Part shown: in pieces, positions 1-12,320 of the stretch
Layout of the letters: each line of letters begins with the position of its first letter
Position numbering within the stretch: the first letter of the stretch is position 1
Source: Oasisia sp. SBJ-2009
Taxonomy: Eukaryota; Annelida; Polychaeta; Sabellida; Siboglinidae
DNA length: 64,000 nucleotides
Assembly: GCA_964017155.1 (NCBI GenBank)
Contig: OZ024855.1
Coordinates: 6,170,708-6,234,707 of the forward strand
Reading direction: 5' to 3'
Made by a program: the position numbers and the translations under genes
Notes under the pieces: model-generated
Seen by the model: only the letters and a program-made list of their open reading frames with translations
The model's database searches: none
What the model was told of the DNA's origin: nothing

Positions 1-1159
1 TATGAGAGCATAGTAATTGCATTTTCTCTCCTTTTAATTAAGTTCGTGTATGCGCATGTGGTGTTACAGTGAAACACGTACGGATGGTGTACAAAGAAAT
101 ACAATAACTTTATAAACGATTGATTAAATAGAACCTTTATTAAACATAAAGCAAACATTCCCGCTTACAACTGTCTCTTTTGAGTTGTCTCATGTTTTTG
201 CCACAAAGAAACCGTTTTGGCAGTTCCAATGTCTATCAAATACACGACAGATTGTCAGCGTAGGTCTAGTGACCAACGGACGTTTCGCACGAATTTGTGT
301 CGCACGATAACGTACGTGGACGTCGGAAGAACGTACGCGATGGTGGGAATCGACGAAGCAGTACGAGGTCGTTCGCATGTCCGACTGTGTACATCAGCGT
401 CAGTGTCAGCGTCAGAATCTGTTCGCGATGAGGTTAGTCAACGGTTGCCTCTATCGGCGTCAACGTAACGTTCGTGTCCGTTCGTACTCGGAAGTGTTCC
501 TCGGTGGTCATCACAACAGTTTCCGCCGGCGCGATTGTCGAATAAAGACAACGAAGACGTTGGATGGCCTTGTCTTCAAAGTTTGTTTTGTCGTTGTCAT
601 GATGGTATACACGTCTTCAGAAACTGGCGTTTGTGAACCATTCCACTCGCTCCCTGTCGGTTTCCCTGTAACACGACCAAAGCATTTTAAGTTCATTCTA
701 TCATTAAAATACAGATAATAAACTATTAGTACGGTCCGCCAGATTGAACTAGATTAAAATTCATTGTACGTGGCCCCAGACGTTGCTAGATTCCCTCCAT
801 GGATATGGTCCCCCGGCTTCACCCCAGAGCACCCGAGCATTTACTACCTACCTACTTTACATAATAAATAAGTGGTCAAATGTGATCAGAATCATATTAA
901 GGGTGTGATTAGCCTTAATTTAGTGAATACGATGAGTGAATATTCGTCGCTCAGTAAAATTTATAACTGATTTGTCATAGTTCAGAATTGTATATCGAGT
1001 GCTTGAAAATCGTTAAGTGAATAAGACGAGTGAAAGGCCGTGAGCAAATGAACAATGAATGAACACCATTACCTTTTTAAAATATAAACACTAATTTTAT
1101 TTATATTAATAAAACTAATATAAAAATGTGCGTTAAAATATTTTTTGAATGGGTTGACT
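1..1159. other. Intergenic, no gene recognised
   Basis: Only short reading frames on both strands (longest about 110 codons) with no recognisable domain, splice pattern or compositional signal. Around 390-470 there is a mild tandem redundancy of a gtcagtgtcagc-like word, but no clear array. I see no RNA gene here. Confidence 0.5.
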
Positions 1160-4100
1160 TAACAAAGCCTTAGCTCAATATCACAAGTGAATGACCATAG
1201 TCCAGTAGGTCTTATCATATGTGAGTGACCATAGCCCAGTATCACAAGTGAACGACCATAGACAGTAGGTCTTATCACATGCGAGTGACCATAACCCACT
1301 NNNNNNNNNNNNNNNNNNNNNNNNNNNNNNNNNNNNNNNNNNNNNNNNNNNNNNNNNNNNNNNNNNNNNNNNNNNNNNNNNNNNNNNNNNNNNNNNNNNN
1401 NNNNNNNNNNNNNNNNNNNNNNNNNNNNNNNNNNNNNNNNNNNNNNNNNNNNNNNNNNNNNNNNNNNNNNNNNNNNNNNNNNNNNNNNNNNNNNNNNNNN
1501 GACCATAACCCAGTATCACAAGTGAACAACCATAGTCCAGTACGTATTTTCACATATGAGTGACCATAGCCCAGTATCATAAGTGAACAACCATAGCCCA
1601 GTAGGGCTTATCACATGTGAGTGACCATAACCCAGTATCACAAGTGAACAACCATAGTCCAGTACGTATTATCACATGTGAGTGACCATAACCCAGTATC
1701 ACAAGTGAAGAAACATAGTCCAGTAGATCTTGTTACATGTGAGTGACGATAACCCAGTATCACAAGTGAACAACCATAGTCCAGTAGGTATTATCAAATG
1801 CGAGTGACCGTAACCCAGTATCACAAGTGAACGACCATATACCAATATGTCTTATCACAAGTGATGTGACCATAACCCAGTACCACAAGTGAACGACCAT
1901 AGTCCAGTAGGTGTTATCACATGCGAGTGACCATAACCCAGTATCACAAGTGACCAACCATAGTTCAGTGGATCTTATCACATGTGAGTGACCATAACCC
2001 AGTATCACAAGTGAACGACCATAGTCAGTAGGTCTTATCACATGTGAGTGGCCATAACCCTGTGTCACAAGTGAACGACCATAGTCCAGTAGGTCTTATC
2101 ACATGTGAGTGACCATAACCCAGTATCACAAGGGGAAAACCATAGTCCAGTAGGGCTTATCATATGTGAGTGACCATAACCCAGTATCACAAGTGAACAA
2201 CCATAGCCCAGTACGTATTATCACATGTGAGTGACCATAGCCCAGTATCATAAGTGAACAACCATAGTCCAGTAGGTCTTATCACATGTGAGTGACCATA
2301 ACCCAGTATCACAAGTGAACGACCATAGTCCAGTAGGTCTTATCACATGTGAGTGACCATAACCCAGTATCACAAATGAACGACCATAGTCCAATAGGTC
2401 TTGTCACTTGTTAGTGACCATAACCCAGTATCACAAGTGAACAACCATAGTCCAGTAGGTCTTATCACATGCGAGTGACCATAGCCCAGTATCACAAGTG
2501 AACGACCATAGTCCAGTAGATCTTATCACATGCGAATGACCATAACCCAGTACCGCAAGTGAACAACCATAGTCCAGTAGGTCTTATTACATGTGATTGA
2601 CCATAACCCAGTATCACATGTGAACAACCACAGTCCAGTAGGTCTTTTCATATGTGAGGGACCTTAGCCCAGTATCACAAGTGAACGACCATAGTCCAGT
2701 AGGTTTTATCACATGTGAGTGACCATAGCCCAGTATGACAAGTGAATAAACATAGTCCAGTACGTAGTATCACATGTGAGTGACCATAAACCAGTATCAC
2801 AAGTGAACAAATATGGTCCAGTAGGTCTTTTCACATGTGAGTGATCATAACCCAGTATCACAAGTGAACAACCATAGTCCAGGAGGTTGTATCTCATGTG
2901 AGTGACCATAACCCAGTATCACAAGTGAACAACCATAGTCCAGTACGTATTATCACATGTGAGTGACCATAACCCAGTATCGCAAGTGAACAACCATAGT
3001 CCAGTACGTATTATCACATATGAGTGATCATAACCCAGTATCACAAGTGAACAACCATAGTCCAGTAGGTCTTATCACATGTGAGTGACCACAACCCAGT
3101 ATCACATGTGAACAACCATAGTCCAATACGTATCATCACATGTGAGTGACCATAATCCAGTATCACAAGTGAACAACCATAGTCCAGTACGTATTACCAC
3201 ATGTGAGTGACCATAACCCAGTATCACAAGTGAAGAAACATAGTCCAGTAGATCTTGTTACATGTGAGTGACGATTACTCAGTATCACAAGTAAACAACC
3301 ATATTCCAGTAGGTCTTATCACAAGTGAGTGACCATAACCCAGTATCACTAGTGAAGAAACATAGTCCAGTAGATCTTGTTACATGTGAGTGACGATAAC
3401 CCAGTATCACAAGGGAACGACCATATACCAATATGTCTTATCACAAGTGATGTGACCATAACCCAGTACCACAAGTGAACGACCATAGTCCAGTAGGTCT
3501 TATCACATGCGAGTGACCATAACCCAGTATCACAAGTGACCAACCATAGTTCAGTGGATCTTATCACATGTGAGTGACCATAACCCAGTATCACAAGTGA
3601 ACGACCATAGTCAGTAGGTCTTATCACATGTGAGTGGCCATAACCCTGTGTCACAAGTGAACGACCATAGTCCAGTAGGTCTTATCACATGTGAGTGACC
3701 ATAACCCAGTATCACAAGGGGAAAACCATAGTCCAGTAGGGATTATCATATGTGAGTGACCATAACCCAGTATCACTAGTGAACAACCATAGTCCAATAC
3801 GTAATATCACATGTGAGTGACCATAGCCCAGTATCATAAGTGAACAACCATAGTCCAGTACGTATTATCACATGTGAGTGACCATAACCCAGTATCACAA
3901 GTGAACAACCATAGTCCAGTACGTATTATCACATGCGAGTGACCATAACCCAGTATCACAAGTGAACAACCATAGTCCAGTACGTATTATCACATGTGAG
4001 TGACCATAACCCAGTATCACAAGTGAACAACCATAGTCCAGTAGGTCTTATCACATGTGAGTGACCACAACCCAGTATCACATGTGAACAACCATAGTCC

Positions 4101-7100
4101 AATACGTATCATCACATGTGAGTGACCATAATCCAGTATCACAAGTGAACAACCATAGTCCAGTACGTATTACCACATGTGAGTGACCATAACCCAGTAT
4201 CACAAGTGGAGAAACATAGTCCAGTAGATCTTGTTACATGTGAGTGACGATTACTCAGTATCACAAGTAAACAACCATAGTCCAGTAGGTCTTATCACAA
4301 GTGAGTGACCATAACCCAGTATCACTAGTGAAGAAACATAGTCCAGTAGATCTTGTTACATGTGAGTGACGATAACCCAGTATCACAAGTGAACAACCAT
4401 AGTCCAGTAGGTATTATCAAATGCGAGTGGCCGTAACCCAGTCTCACTAGTGAACAACCATAGTCCAATACGTATTAAGGTATTATTAACACATGTGAGT
4501 GACCATAGCCAGGTATCACAAGTGAACAACCATAGTGCAATACGTATTATCACATGTGAGTGATCATAACTCAGTATCACAAGTGAATAACCATAGTCCA
4601 GTAGGTCTTATCACATGCGAGTAACCATAACCCAGTATCACAAGTGAACGACCGTAGTGCAGTGGGTCTTATCACAAGTGAGTGACCATAACCCAGTACA
4701 CAAGTGAACAACCATAGTCCAGTAGGTCTTATCACATGCGAGTGACCATAACCCAGTATCACAAGTGACCGAACATAGTCCACTGGGTCTTATCACAAAT
4801 GAGTGACCATAACCCAGTACACAAGTGAAGAACCATAGTCCAGTAGGTCTTATCACATGCGAATGACCATTACCCAGTATCACAAGTGAATGACCATAGT
4901 CCAGTAGGTCTTGTCACAAGTGAGTGACCATAACCCAGTATCACAAGTGAACAACCATAGTCCAGTACGTATTATCACATGCGAGTGACCATAACCCAGT
5001 ATCACAAGTGAACAACCATAGTCCAGTACGTATTATCACATGCGAGTGACCATAACCCAGTATCACAATGGGAAAACCATAGTCCAGTAGGGCTTATCAT
5101 ATGTGAGTGACCATAACCCAGTATCACTAGTGAACAACCATAGTCCAATACGTAATATCACATGTGAGTGACCATAATCCAGTATCATAAGTGAACAACC
5201 ATAGTCCAGTACGTATTATCACATGTGAGTGACCATAACCCAGTATCACAAGTGAACAACCATAGTCTAGTAGGTCTTATCACATGTGAGTGACCATAAT
5301 CCAGTATCATAAGTGAACAACCATAGTCCAGTACGTATTATCACATGTGAGTGACCATAACCCAGTATCACAAGTGAACAACCATAGTCCAGTACGTATT
5401 ATCACATGCGAGTGACCATAACCCAGTATCACAAGTGAACAACCATAGTCCAGTACGTATTATCACATGCGAGTGACCATAACCCAGTATCACAAGTGAA
5501 CGACCATAGTCCAGTAGGTCTTATCACAAGTGAGTGACCATAACCCAGTATCACATGTGAACAACCATAGTCCAATACGTATCATCACATGTGAGTGACC
5601 ATAATCCAGTATCACAAGTGAACAACCATAGTCCAGTACGTATTACCACATGTGAGTGACCATAGCCCAGTATCACAAGTGAAGAAACATAGTCCAGGAG
5701 ATCTTGTTACATGTGAGTGACGATTACTCAGTATCACAAGTAAACAACCATAGTCCAGTAGGTCTTATCACAAGTGAGTGACCATAACCCAGTATCACTA
5801 GTGAAGAAACATAGTCCAGTAGATCTTGTTACATGTGAGTGACGATAACCCAGTATCACAAGTGAACAACCATAGTCCAGTAGGTATTATCAAATGCGAG
5901 TGGCCGTAACCCAGTCTCACTAGTGAACAACCATAGTCCAATACGTATTAAGGTATTATTAACACATGTGAGTGACCATAGCCAGGTATCACAAGTGAAC
6001 AACCATAGTGCAATACGTATTATCACATGTGAGTGATCATAACTCAGTATCACAAGTGACCGAACATAGTCCAATGGGTCTTATCACAAATGAGTGACCA
6101 TAACCCAGTACACAAGTGAAGAACCATAGTCCAGTAGGTCTTATCACATGCGAATGACCATTACCCAGTATCACAAGTGAACGACCATAGTCCAGTAGGT
6201 ATTATCACAAGTGAGTGACCATAACCCAGTATCACAAGTGAACAACCATAGTCCAGTACGTATTATCACATGCGAGTGACCATAACCCAGTATCACAAGT
6301 GAACAACCATAGTCCAGTACGTATCATCACATGCGAGTGACCATAACCCAGTATCACAAGGGGAAACCATAGTCCAGTAGGGCTTATTATATGTGAGTGA
6401 CCATAACCCAGTATCACTAGTGAACAACCATAGTCCAATACGTAATATCACATGTGAGTGACCATAATCCAGTATCATAAGTGAACAACCATTGTCCAGT
6501 ACGTATTATCACATGTGAGTGACCATAACCCAGTATCACAAGTGAACAACCATAGTCCAGTACGTATTATCACATGCGAGTGACCATAACCCAGTATCAC
6601 AAGTCAACAACCATAGTCCAGTACGTATTATCACATGCGAGTGACCATAACCCAGTATCACAAGTCAACAACCATAGTCCAGTACGTATTATCACAAGTG
6701 AGTGACCATAATTAACCCAGTATTAGAAGTGAACGACCATAGTCCAGTAGGTCTTATCACAAGTGAGTGACCATAACCCAGTATCAGAAGTGAACGACCA
6801 TAGTCCAGTAGGTCCTGTCACATGCGGTTGACCATAATCCAGTATCACAAGTGAACGACCATAGTCCAGTAGGTCTTATCACATGTGAGTGACCATAACC
6901 CAGTATCACAAATGAACGACCATAGTCCAATAGGTCTTGTCACTTGTTAGTGACCATAACCCAGTATCACAAGTGAACAACCATAGTCCAGTAGGTCTTA
7001 TCACATGCGAGTGACCATAGCCCAGTATCACAAGTGAACGACCATAGTCCAGTAGATCTTATCACATGCGAATGACCATAACCCAGTACCGCAAGTGAAC

Positions 7101-7727
7101 AACCATAGTCCAGTAGGTCTTATTACATGTGATTGACCATAACCCAGTATCACATGTGAACAACCACAGTCCAGTAGGTCTTTTCATATGTGAGGGACCT
7201 TAGCCCAGTATCACAAGTGAACGACCATAGTCCAGTAGGTTTTATCACATGTGAGTGACCATAGCCCAGTATGACAAGTGAATAAACATAGTCCAGTACG
7301 TAGTATCACATGTGAGTGACCATAAACCAGTATCACAAGTGAACAAATATGGTCCAGTAGGTCTTTTCACATGTGAGTGATCATAACCCAGTATCACAAG
7401 TGAACAACCATAGTCCAGGAGGTTGTATCTCATGTGAGTGACCATAACCCAGTATCACAAGTGAACAACCATAGTCCAGTACGTATTATCACATGTGAGT
7501 GACCATAACCCAGTATCGCAAGTGAACAACCATAGTCCAGTACGTATTATCACATATGAGTGATCATAACCCAGTATCACAAGTGAACAACCATAGTCCA
7601 GTACGTATTATCACATGTGAGTGATCATAACCCAGTATCACAAGTGAACAACCATAGTCCAGTAGATATTATCACATGTGATTTACAACAACCAAGTATC
7701 ACAAGTGAACAACCATAGTCCAGTAGG
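1160..7727. repeat. 61-bp minisatellite/satellite array, about 100 units
   Basis: A 61-bp unit repeats almost without break. Each unit carries the core words gtgagtgaccataacccag, tatcacaagtgaac and ccatagtccagta, usually joined by tatcacatgtgag. Units differ by point changes, and a few by small indels (for example an aaggtattattaac insertion at 4477 and 5950). Blocks of units recur: the segment around 1835 returns at 3421 (offset 1586 = 26 units), that around 4477 returns at 5950 (offset 1473), and that around 2405 returns at 6941 (offset 4536). This is higher-order structure from block duplication. The unit length is not a multiple of 3, so the reverse-strand frames that stay open across it are by-products of composition and not genes. 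The array contains the assembly gap, so its true length is unknown. Confidence 0.95.
1301..1500. other. Assembly gap (200 N)
   Basis: Exactly 200 Ns inside the 61-bp array. A fixed-size run like this is normally a scaffolding placeholder rather than a measured length. Confidence 0.98.
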
Positions 7728-8095
7728 TACCGAATCGCCATCTAGCGGTGCCAGTTTGGTTAATAAAAAAAACAGCTGACACATCGAAATATTAGAAGGA
7801 AACTATAGGACATTTCGCTTTACAAAATTACAAACGTGTGGGATAATATTAAACTAAAACTATAAAAAAAAATCTACTGCTCGTGTACAATGGGGAGAAA
7901 CCGTATTATCTGCTCGGAGGCAGGGGTATCGCTACCTCCAGGTAGGTCATGTCGCCACTGCTGGAGGAATCTAGAAAGAGAAAGAGGATATTAAGTTGAC
8001 GTTACTACGTATATCCAATGTACGTCTTGCATCCCGGGGACGGGTTATTTATGACGATAACTAACATACGAAATTTGCGCGTTGAAATGAAGTAT
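7728..8095. other. Unique spacer between repeat arrays
   Basis: A non-repetitive stretch between the 61-bp array and the next arrays. I see no gene, splice signal or structural RNA in it. Confidence 0.4.
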
Positions 8096-8097
8096 AC

Positions 8098-8230
8098 CTA
8101 GCCTCACTCAGCAACACGTCGACACTCTGACGTGTGGTGGTGACTCGATGTTTAGCCTCACTCAGCAACACATCAACACTCCGACGTGTGGTGACTCGAT
8201 ATTTAGCCTCACTCAGCAACAAGTCGGTAC
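8098..8230. repeat. Short tandem repeat, about 2.5 copies of a ~55-58-bp unit
   Basis: The words tagcctcactcagcaaca and cgacgtgtggtg(g)tgactcgat appear in order three times (starting near 8099, 8153 and 8203), the last copy partial. It directly precedes a degraded region related to the 51-bp array further right. Confidence 0.8.
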
Positions 8231-8259
8231 CACTACTCTTGATTGTTTGGCGCACGGCC

Positions 8260-8720
8260 TCTGTGGTATATCGGTATTGCGACTTCCGGTGTCCCGGCGT
8301 CACCGCTGTCTCGGCCATACACTGTTAATCGGCATTACGGTTGCGTCAGCTGTAGGTCTATACCAGCAACACAACTTACTGTTACTCGGCATCGCCGCTG
8401 AATCAGCGACATGTCGCCATCTTTGATCCCCGTTAATCGACAGTACCACAGCATCAGTCAAATTTGTATCCCGACTTCCGGTTAATCGGCGTAATCGCTA
8501 CATCGGCATCGCGACTTCCTGTTACTTGGCATCACTCCTGGGTGACCGATACATCGCAATCCCGAATTCCGGGTACCCCACCTTCGCGTTGTATAAGCAA
8601 TATCTCACTATCACGGCTTCAGGTTATTCGGCGACGTTAGTGTTGCTTCAGCGGAATATAAGCTTTCCGACCGCAGATTTCCCAATATTCCAACACGGTT
8701 GTTATTTAGTCAACATTAAT
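8260..8720. repeat. Degraded copies of the 51-bp repeat family
   Basis: Words such as gcgacttccggt, cccgacttccggttaatcgg and gctacatcggcatcgcgac recur at roughly 50-bp spacing but with heavy divergence. They match the unit of the well-conserved array at 9540-10690, so this looks like an older edge of the same satellite, separated from it by a later insertion or by decay. Confidence 0.65.
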
Positions 8721-8769
8721 CTACATAGGCATTCTGGCCGCCGACTGTCTGGTGGGAATTGGTACAATT

Positions 8770-8875
8770 GTCTGACATTACGTTATTCTCTTAGTATTCT
8801 CTGCAAAATAACGTATGTTTGCGCTAGGTAAGCCTTAACGACAACGTCACAAGGCAATCGTTGTCACTGGTTGAA
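8770..8875. repeat. Dispersed repeat, copy 1 (paired with 11605-11700)
   Basis: The words acattacgttattctcttag, ctgcaaaataacg and gcgctaggtaag, followed by caacg and ttgtcac, reappear in the same order at 11605-11700 with point changes. Each copy ends in a ctag/gtaag junction resembling a 5' splice site. Two copies only; family unknown. Confidence 0.5.
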
Positions 8876-9000
8876 TAGGAGACTGGTTAGCACAACGGTT
8901 GGAGTTGGACAAGGATTCATACTATCGCCCACTCTGTTCAACACCTTTCTCGAAAGGATCAAGATCGATGCCATGAGAAACCATCAAGACACTGTCAAGT
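8865..9000 (+). pseudogene. RTE-like LINE reverse transcriptase fragment
   Basis: A + strand frame contains GVGQGFILSPTLFNTFLERI, which matches the reverse transcriptase block around GVRQGCxLSPxLFNxFLE used by RTE/BovB-like LINEs; the following residues (DAMRNHQDTV) fit the same block. The match ends abruptly, no catalytic YADD box follows, and no 5' part is present, so this is a short dead fragment. It lies in the gap between the old and young parts of the 51-bp array. Confidence 0.6.
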
Positions 9001-9229
9001 TACTAACGAACGTATTCGCAACAACTTCAAACAAACCATCGGACTGTACAAAGACCTCCTTTCTTTCAGCGATTCAGCGAAGAAGTGCCACAGGAAACGT
9101 AAACAATACACTCACGCACATTAAACATGCAGCAAGAACTTGTCATTCACACATAATTCCTTCGTTTTATTTCACATACTATTATAACTAAGCTTTTCTA
9201 TTTACATCGTGCTTGCGGTAGAAAAAACG

Positions 9230-10690
9230 TTACTCAGCGGTAACGCTACTTCGGTTAAAGATCGGTTGCAAGGCCTACCACTGCTTCAGCGATATACATT
9301 TCCATCACGACTTTGGGTTGTTCAGTGTTACCGCTGCTTTGTGTGATACAGCATCAGTCCGATTCCCGGTTATTCGAGTACACCGGTGCCTCAGCTATAC
9401 ATCAGCTCCACGACTCGTGGATGATCAGCGTTACTGTATAACGACTTCCGGTTTCTCTGTATTATCGCTATATCAGCCCTACGTCGATGGGTATCCCGAC
9501 TTCCGATGATTAATCGGCGTTATCCCTACCTCGGCGATATATCCACATCCCGATTTTCTGTTAATCAGAGTTACCGCTGGATCAGCGATACATCGGCATC
9601 CCGACTTCCGGTTACTCGATCGTAACGCTGCACCTGCGATACATCGGCATCTCGACGTCCGGTTTCTCGATCGTAACGCTGCACCAGCAATACATCGGCA
9701 TTCCGACTTCCGGTTACTCGATCGTAACGCTGCACCAGTGTTACATCGGCATCCCGACTTCTGGTTACTCGATCGTAACACAGCAGTAGCAATACATCGG
9801 CATCCCGACTTCCGGTTATTCGATCATAACGCTGCACTAGCAATACATCGGCTTTCCGACTTCCGGTTACTCGATCATAACGCTGCACCAGCGACACGTC
9901 GGCATCCCGACTTCCGGTTCCTCGATCGTAACGCTGCACCAGCGACACGTCGTTATCCCGACTTCCGGTTACTCGATCGTAACGCTGCACCAGCGACACG
10001 TCGGCATCCCGACTTCCGGTTACTCGATCGTAACGCTGCACCAGCGACACGTCGGCATCCAGACTTCCGGTTACTCGATCGTAACGCTGCACAAGCGACA
10101 CGTCGTTATCCCGACTTCCGGTTACTCGATCGTAACGCTGCACCAGCGACACGTCGGCATTCCGACTTCCGGTTACTCGATCGTAGCGTTGCACCAGCGA
10201 TACATCGGCATTCCGACATCAAGTTAGTCTATCGTAACGCTGTACCAGCGTCACATCGGCATCCCGACTTCCGGTTACTCGATCGTAACGTTGCACCAGC
10301 GATACATCGGCATTCCAACTTCCGGTTACTCGATCGTAACGCTGCACCAGTGTCACATCGGCATCCCGACGACCGGTTACTCGATCGTAACGCTGCACCA
10401 GCGATATATCGGCATTCCGACTTCCGGTTACTCGGTCGTAACGCTGCACCAGCGATATATCGGCATCCCGACTTCCGGTTACTCGATCGTAACGCTGCAC
10501 CAGCTATACATCGGCATCCCGACTTCCGGTTACTCGGTCGTAACGCTGCACCAGCGATATATCGGCATCCCGACTTCCGGTTACTCTATCGTAACGCTGC
10601 ACCAGCGATATATCGGCATCCCGACTTCCGGTTACTCGGTCGTAATACTGCACCAGCGATATATCGGCATCCCGACTTCCGCTTATTCGA
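9230..10690. repeat. 51-bp (17-codon) tandem array, >20 good copies
   Basis: The unit is 51 bp with core words gacttccggttactcgatcg, taacgctgcaccagcga and tacatcggcatccc. About 22 well-kept copies lie from 9540 to 10690, with degraded ones from 9230. Because the unit is a multiple of three and lacks stops in several frames, long frames stay open on both strands (343 codons + at 9738-10769; 207 codons - at 9571-10194). The variable sites change amino acids freely in each frame (for example cat/cgt/tat at the same place) and no start context or splice structure is visible. I therefore treat it as a satellite, not a protein gene. Confidence 0.85.
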
Positions 10691-10699
10691 CGACGTTAA

Positions 10700-11280
10700 C
10701 GACAACTCATCTGTAGAACAGTGTTCTCAATGTTCTAGGAATTCTTTTGAATCCAATTTTCTCTCTTAACCATCATTACACTGTAATAGGGCGCGTAAGT
10801 GTGTCACGATAAATGGCGTGATTCCGCGCGATTGGAGCTGATTTGGGGACTGGTCATTAGAATAATATTCGATGGATGACAGTTGTAACTTCCGACTGAT
10901 GAATATTAGGAAAATCAGGACATAAATATCTTGTGTTATACCTTTCTTATCTTAAATGTCCGATTTAATATTGAGTTTACCACAGTATCATAGACATAGC
11001 GATTTATGTAGTGCAGATAATAAACACTCCCCACAAATGTTAGCCGTATGTTTTTTTTTTAACGGATTTTGCATTTTACATAGCTGTACGTTGTGGTTTC
11101 GATAAGCACTTATATCTGACAATTGTCTAAATGCACATAATCATAACACATGTATACGTTTGGTCCAAACAGGTTGTACTGTGCGAAAAATGGCACTTTT
11201 CAATATTAGTCAAGATCGCCAAACGCAAGTACTTGCCGATGTTGCCATGGCAACCACCATTATAATCGATTAAAATTCAT
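10700..11280. other. Intergenic, nothing recognised
   Basis: AT-rich unique sequence with a short T run near 11050. No open frame of note and no repeat structure that I can identify. Confidence 0.4.
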
Positions 11281-11440
11281 GATTTCTGTGATCATTGTCA
11301 CTGGCAAAGTGTTCCACTGCTTTTGCTTGTAATAATCTTTCGGACTGTATAATTGAAATTGTTAGACTGGAACAATTCGATTATTACAACCAAAAACAAA
11401 ACGAAGTCCTATACTTTAACATGGAGAATATGGACCTTCT

Positions 11441-11537
11441 GCCCCCAACTGCCCCCAACTGCCCCCAACTGCCCCCAACTGCCCCCAACTGCCCCCAACT
11501 GCCCCCAACTGCCCCCAACTGCCCCCAACTGCCCCCA
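11441..11537. repeat. C-rich decamer array (9 perfect copies plus a partial)
   Basis: gcccccaact is repeated perfectly nine times from 11441 to 11530, then breaks off. The opposite strand therefore has nine evenly spaced G5 runs, a strong candidate for G-quadruplex formation. Frames through it read as PTAPNCPQLP repeats but are too short and low-complexity to call coding. Confidence 0.97.
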
Positions 11538-11604
11538 GCCTCGTTTTCGCGCGCGAGACTTACACGCCCTATATTACAGCCATTCCAACTGTAATTCGTA
11601 CACT

Positions 11605-11700
11605 TTTTTGACATTACGCTACGTTGTAGACATTCTGTGCAAAATAACGAGTTTTACGCTAGGTAAGTCGACCTGGTCAACGAGCATCACTGTCCTGTTG
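11605..11700. repeat. Dispersed repeat, copy 2 (paired with 8770-8875)
   Basis: Carries acattacgctacgttgtag, ctgtgcaaaataacg and acgctaggtaagt in the same order as 8770-8875. It sits just downstream of the C-rich decamer array. Confidence 0.5.
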
Positions 11701-11885
11701 TTATCGTCGTAAATGTGACTGTCGAAATAACGTTGTTATCAACAAAGTAGACATTTTGAAAAGACAAAACAGATCGCAGCCAACACCAAAACGATTGTTT
11801 TGTCACGAAAAGAAGACGTGTTGACATGTTTAATCAGTTAATCGTGTTCATCCGTGACGTCTCTATGTGTGTGTGGTGCTGACAG

Positions 11886-11937
11886 GGTGGTGACGTCACT
11901 GTCAACGCGGCAAAACAGAATTTACAAATGCTTGCAG
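11886..11937 (+). other. Possible orphan internal exon (52 bp)
   Basis: A ctgacag/ggtgg acceptor-like boundary and a ttgcag/gtaagt donor of very good consensus enclose 52 bp reading GGDVTVNAAKQNLQMLA in one frame. The donor is followed about 55 bp later by an array of further donor-like sites (12001-12320). I recognise no protein family and no flanking exon, so this is only a candidate. Confidence 0.22.
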
Positions 11938-12000
11938 GTAAGTCGTGTGTTCCTACACATACCCTAGAATAGCTAAAGCCACACAGGCAGGGTAAGTATC

Positions 12001-12320
12001 TCTACAGGCAGGGTGAGTAACTCTACAGGCAGGGTAAGTAACTCTACAGGCAGGGTAAGTAACTCTACAGGCAGGGTAAGCAACTCTACAGGCAGGGTAA
12101 GTAACTTTACAGGCAGAGTAAGTAACTCTACAGGCAGGGTAAGTAACTTTACAGGCAGGGTAAGTAACTCTACAGGCAGGTTAAGTAACTCTACAGGCAG
12201 GGTTAGTAACTGTACAGGCAGGGTAAGTAACTCTACAGGTAGGGTTAGTAACTGTACAGGCAGGGTAAATAACTCTAGAGGCAGGGTAAGTAACTCTACA
12301 GGCAGGGTAAGTAACTCTAC
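12001..12320. repeat. 21-bp tandem array carrying a GGGTAAGT donor-like site per unit
   Basis: About 15 copies of a 21-bp unit built from ctctacaggcagggtaagta. Almost every unit has GGGTAAGT or GGGTTAGT, close to the 5' splice-site consensus. Frames read as SNSTGRV heptads, open because 21 is a multiple of 3; I do not call them coding. Confidence 0.93.

Noticed and set aside
190..718. Frames of 60-113 codons at the left edge
   Set aside because: No domain, no start context, no splice support, and overlapping frames on both strands of similar length.
1160..7727. Possible CRISPR array or protein-coding repeats in the 61-bp array
   Set aside because: The units are contiguous with no unique spacers, the DNA is eukaryotic, and the 61-bp period rotates the reading frame, so neither a CRISPR array nor a repeat protein is supported.
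9571..10769. 17-residue repeat protein (343 codons on +, 207 on -)
   Set aside because: Openness on both strands follows from a stop-free 51-bp unit; variation is nonsynonymous in the frames examined and no gene structure surrounds it.
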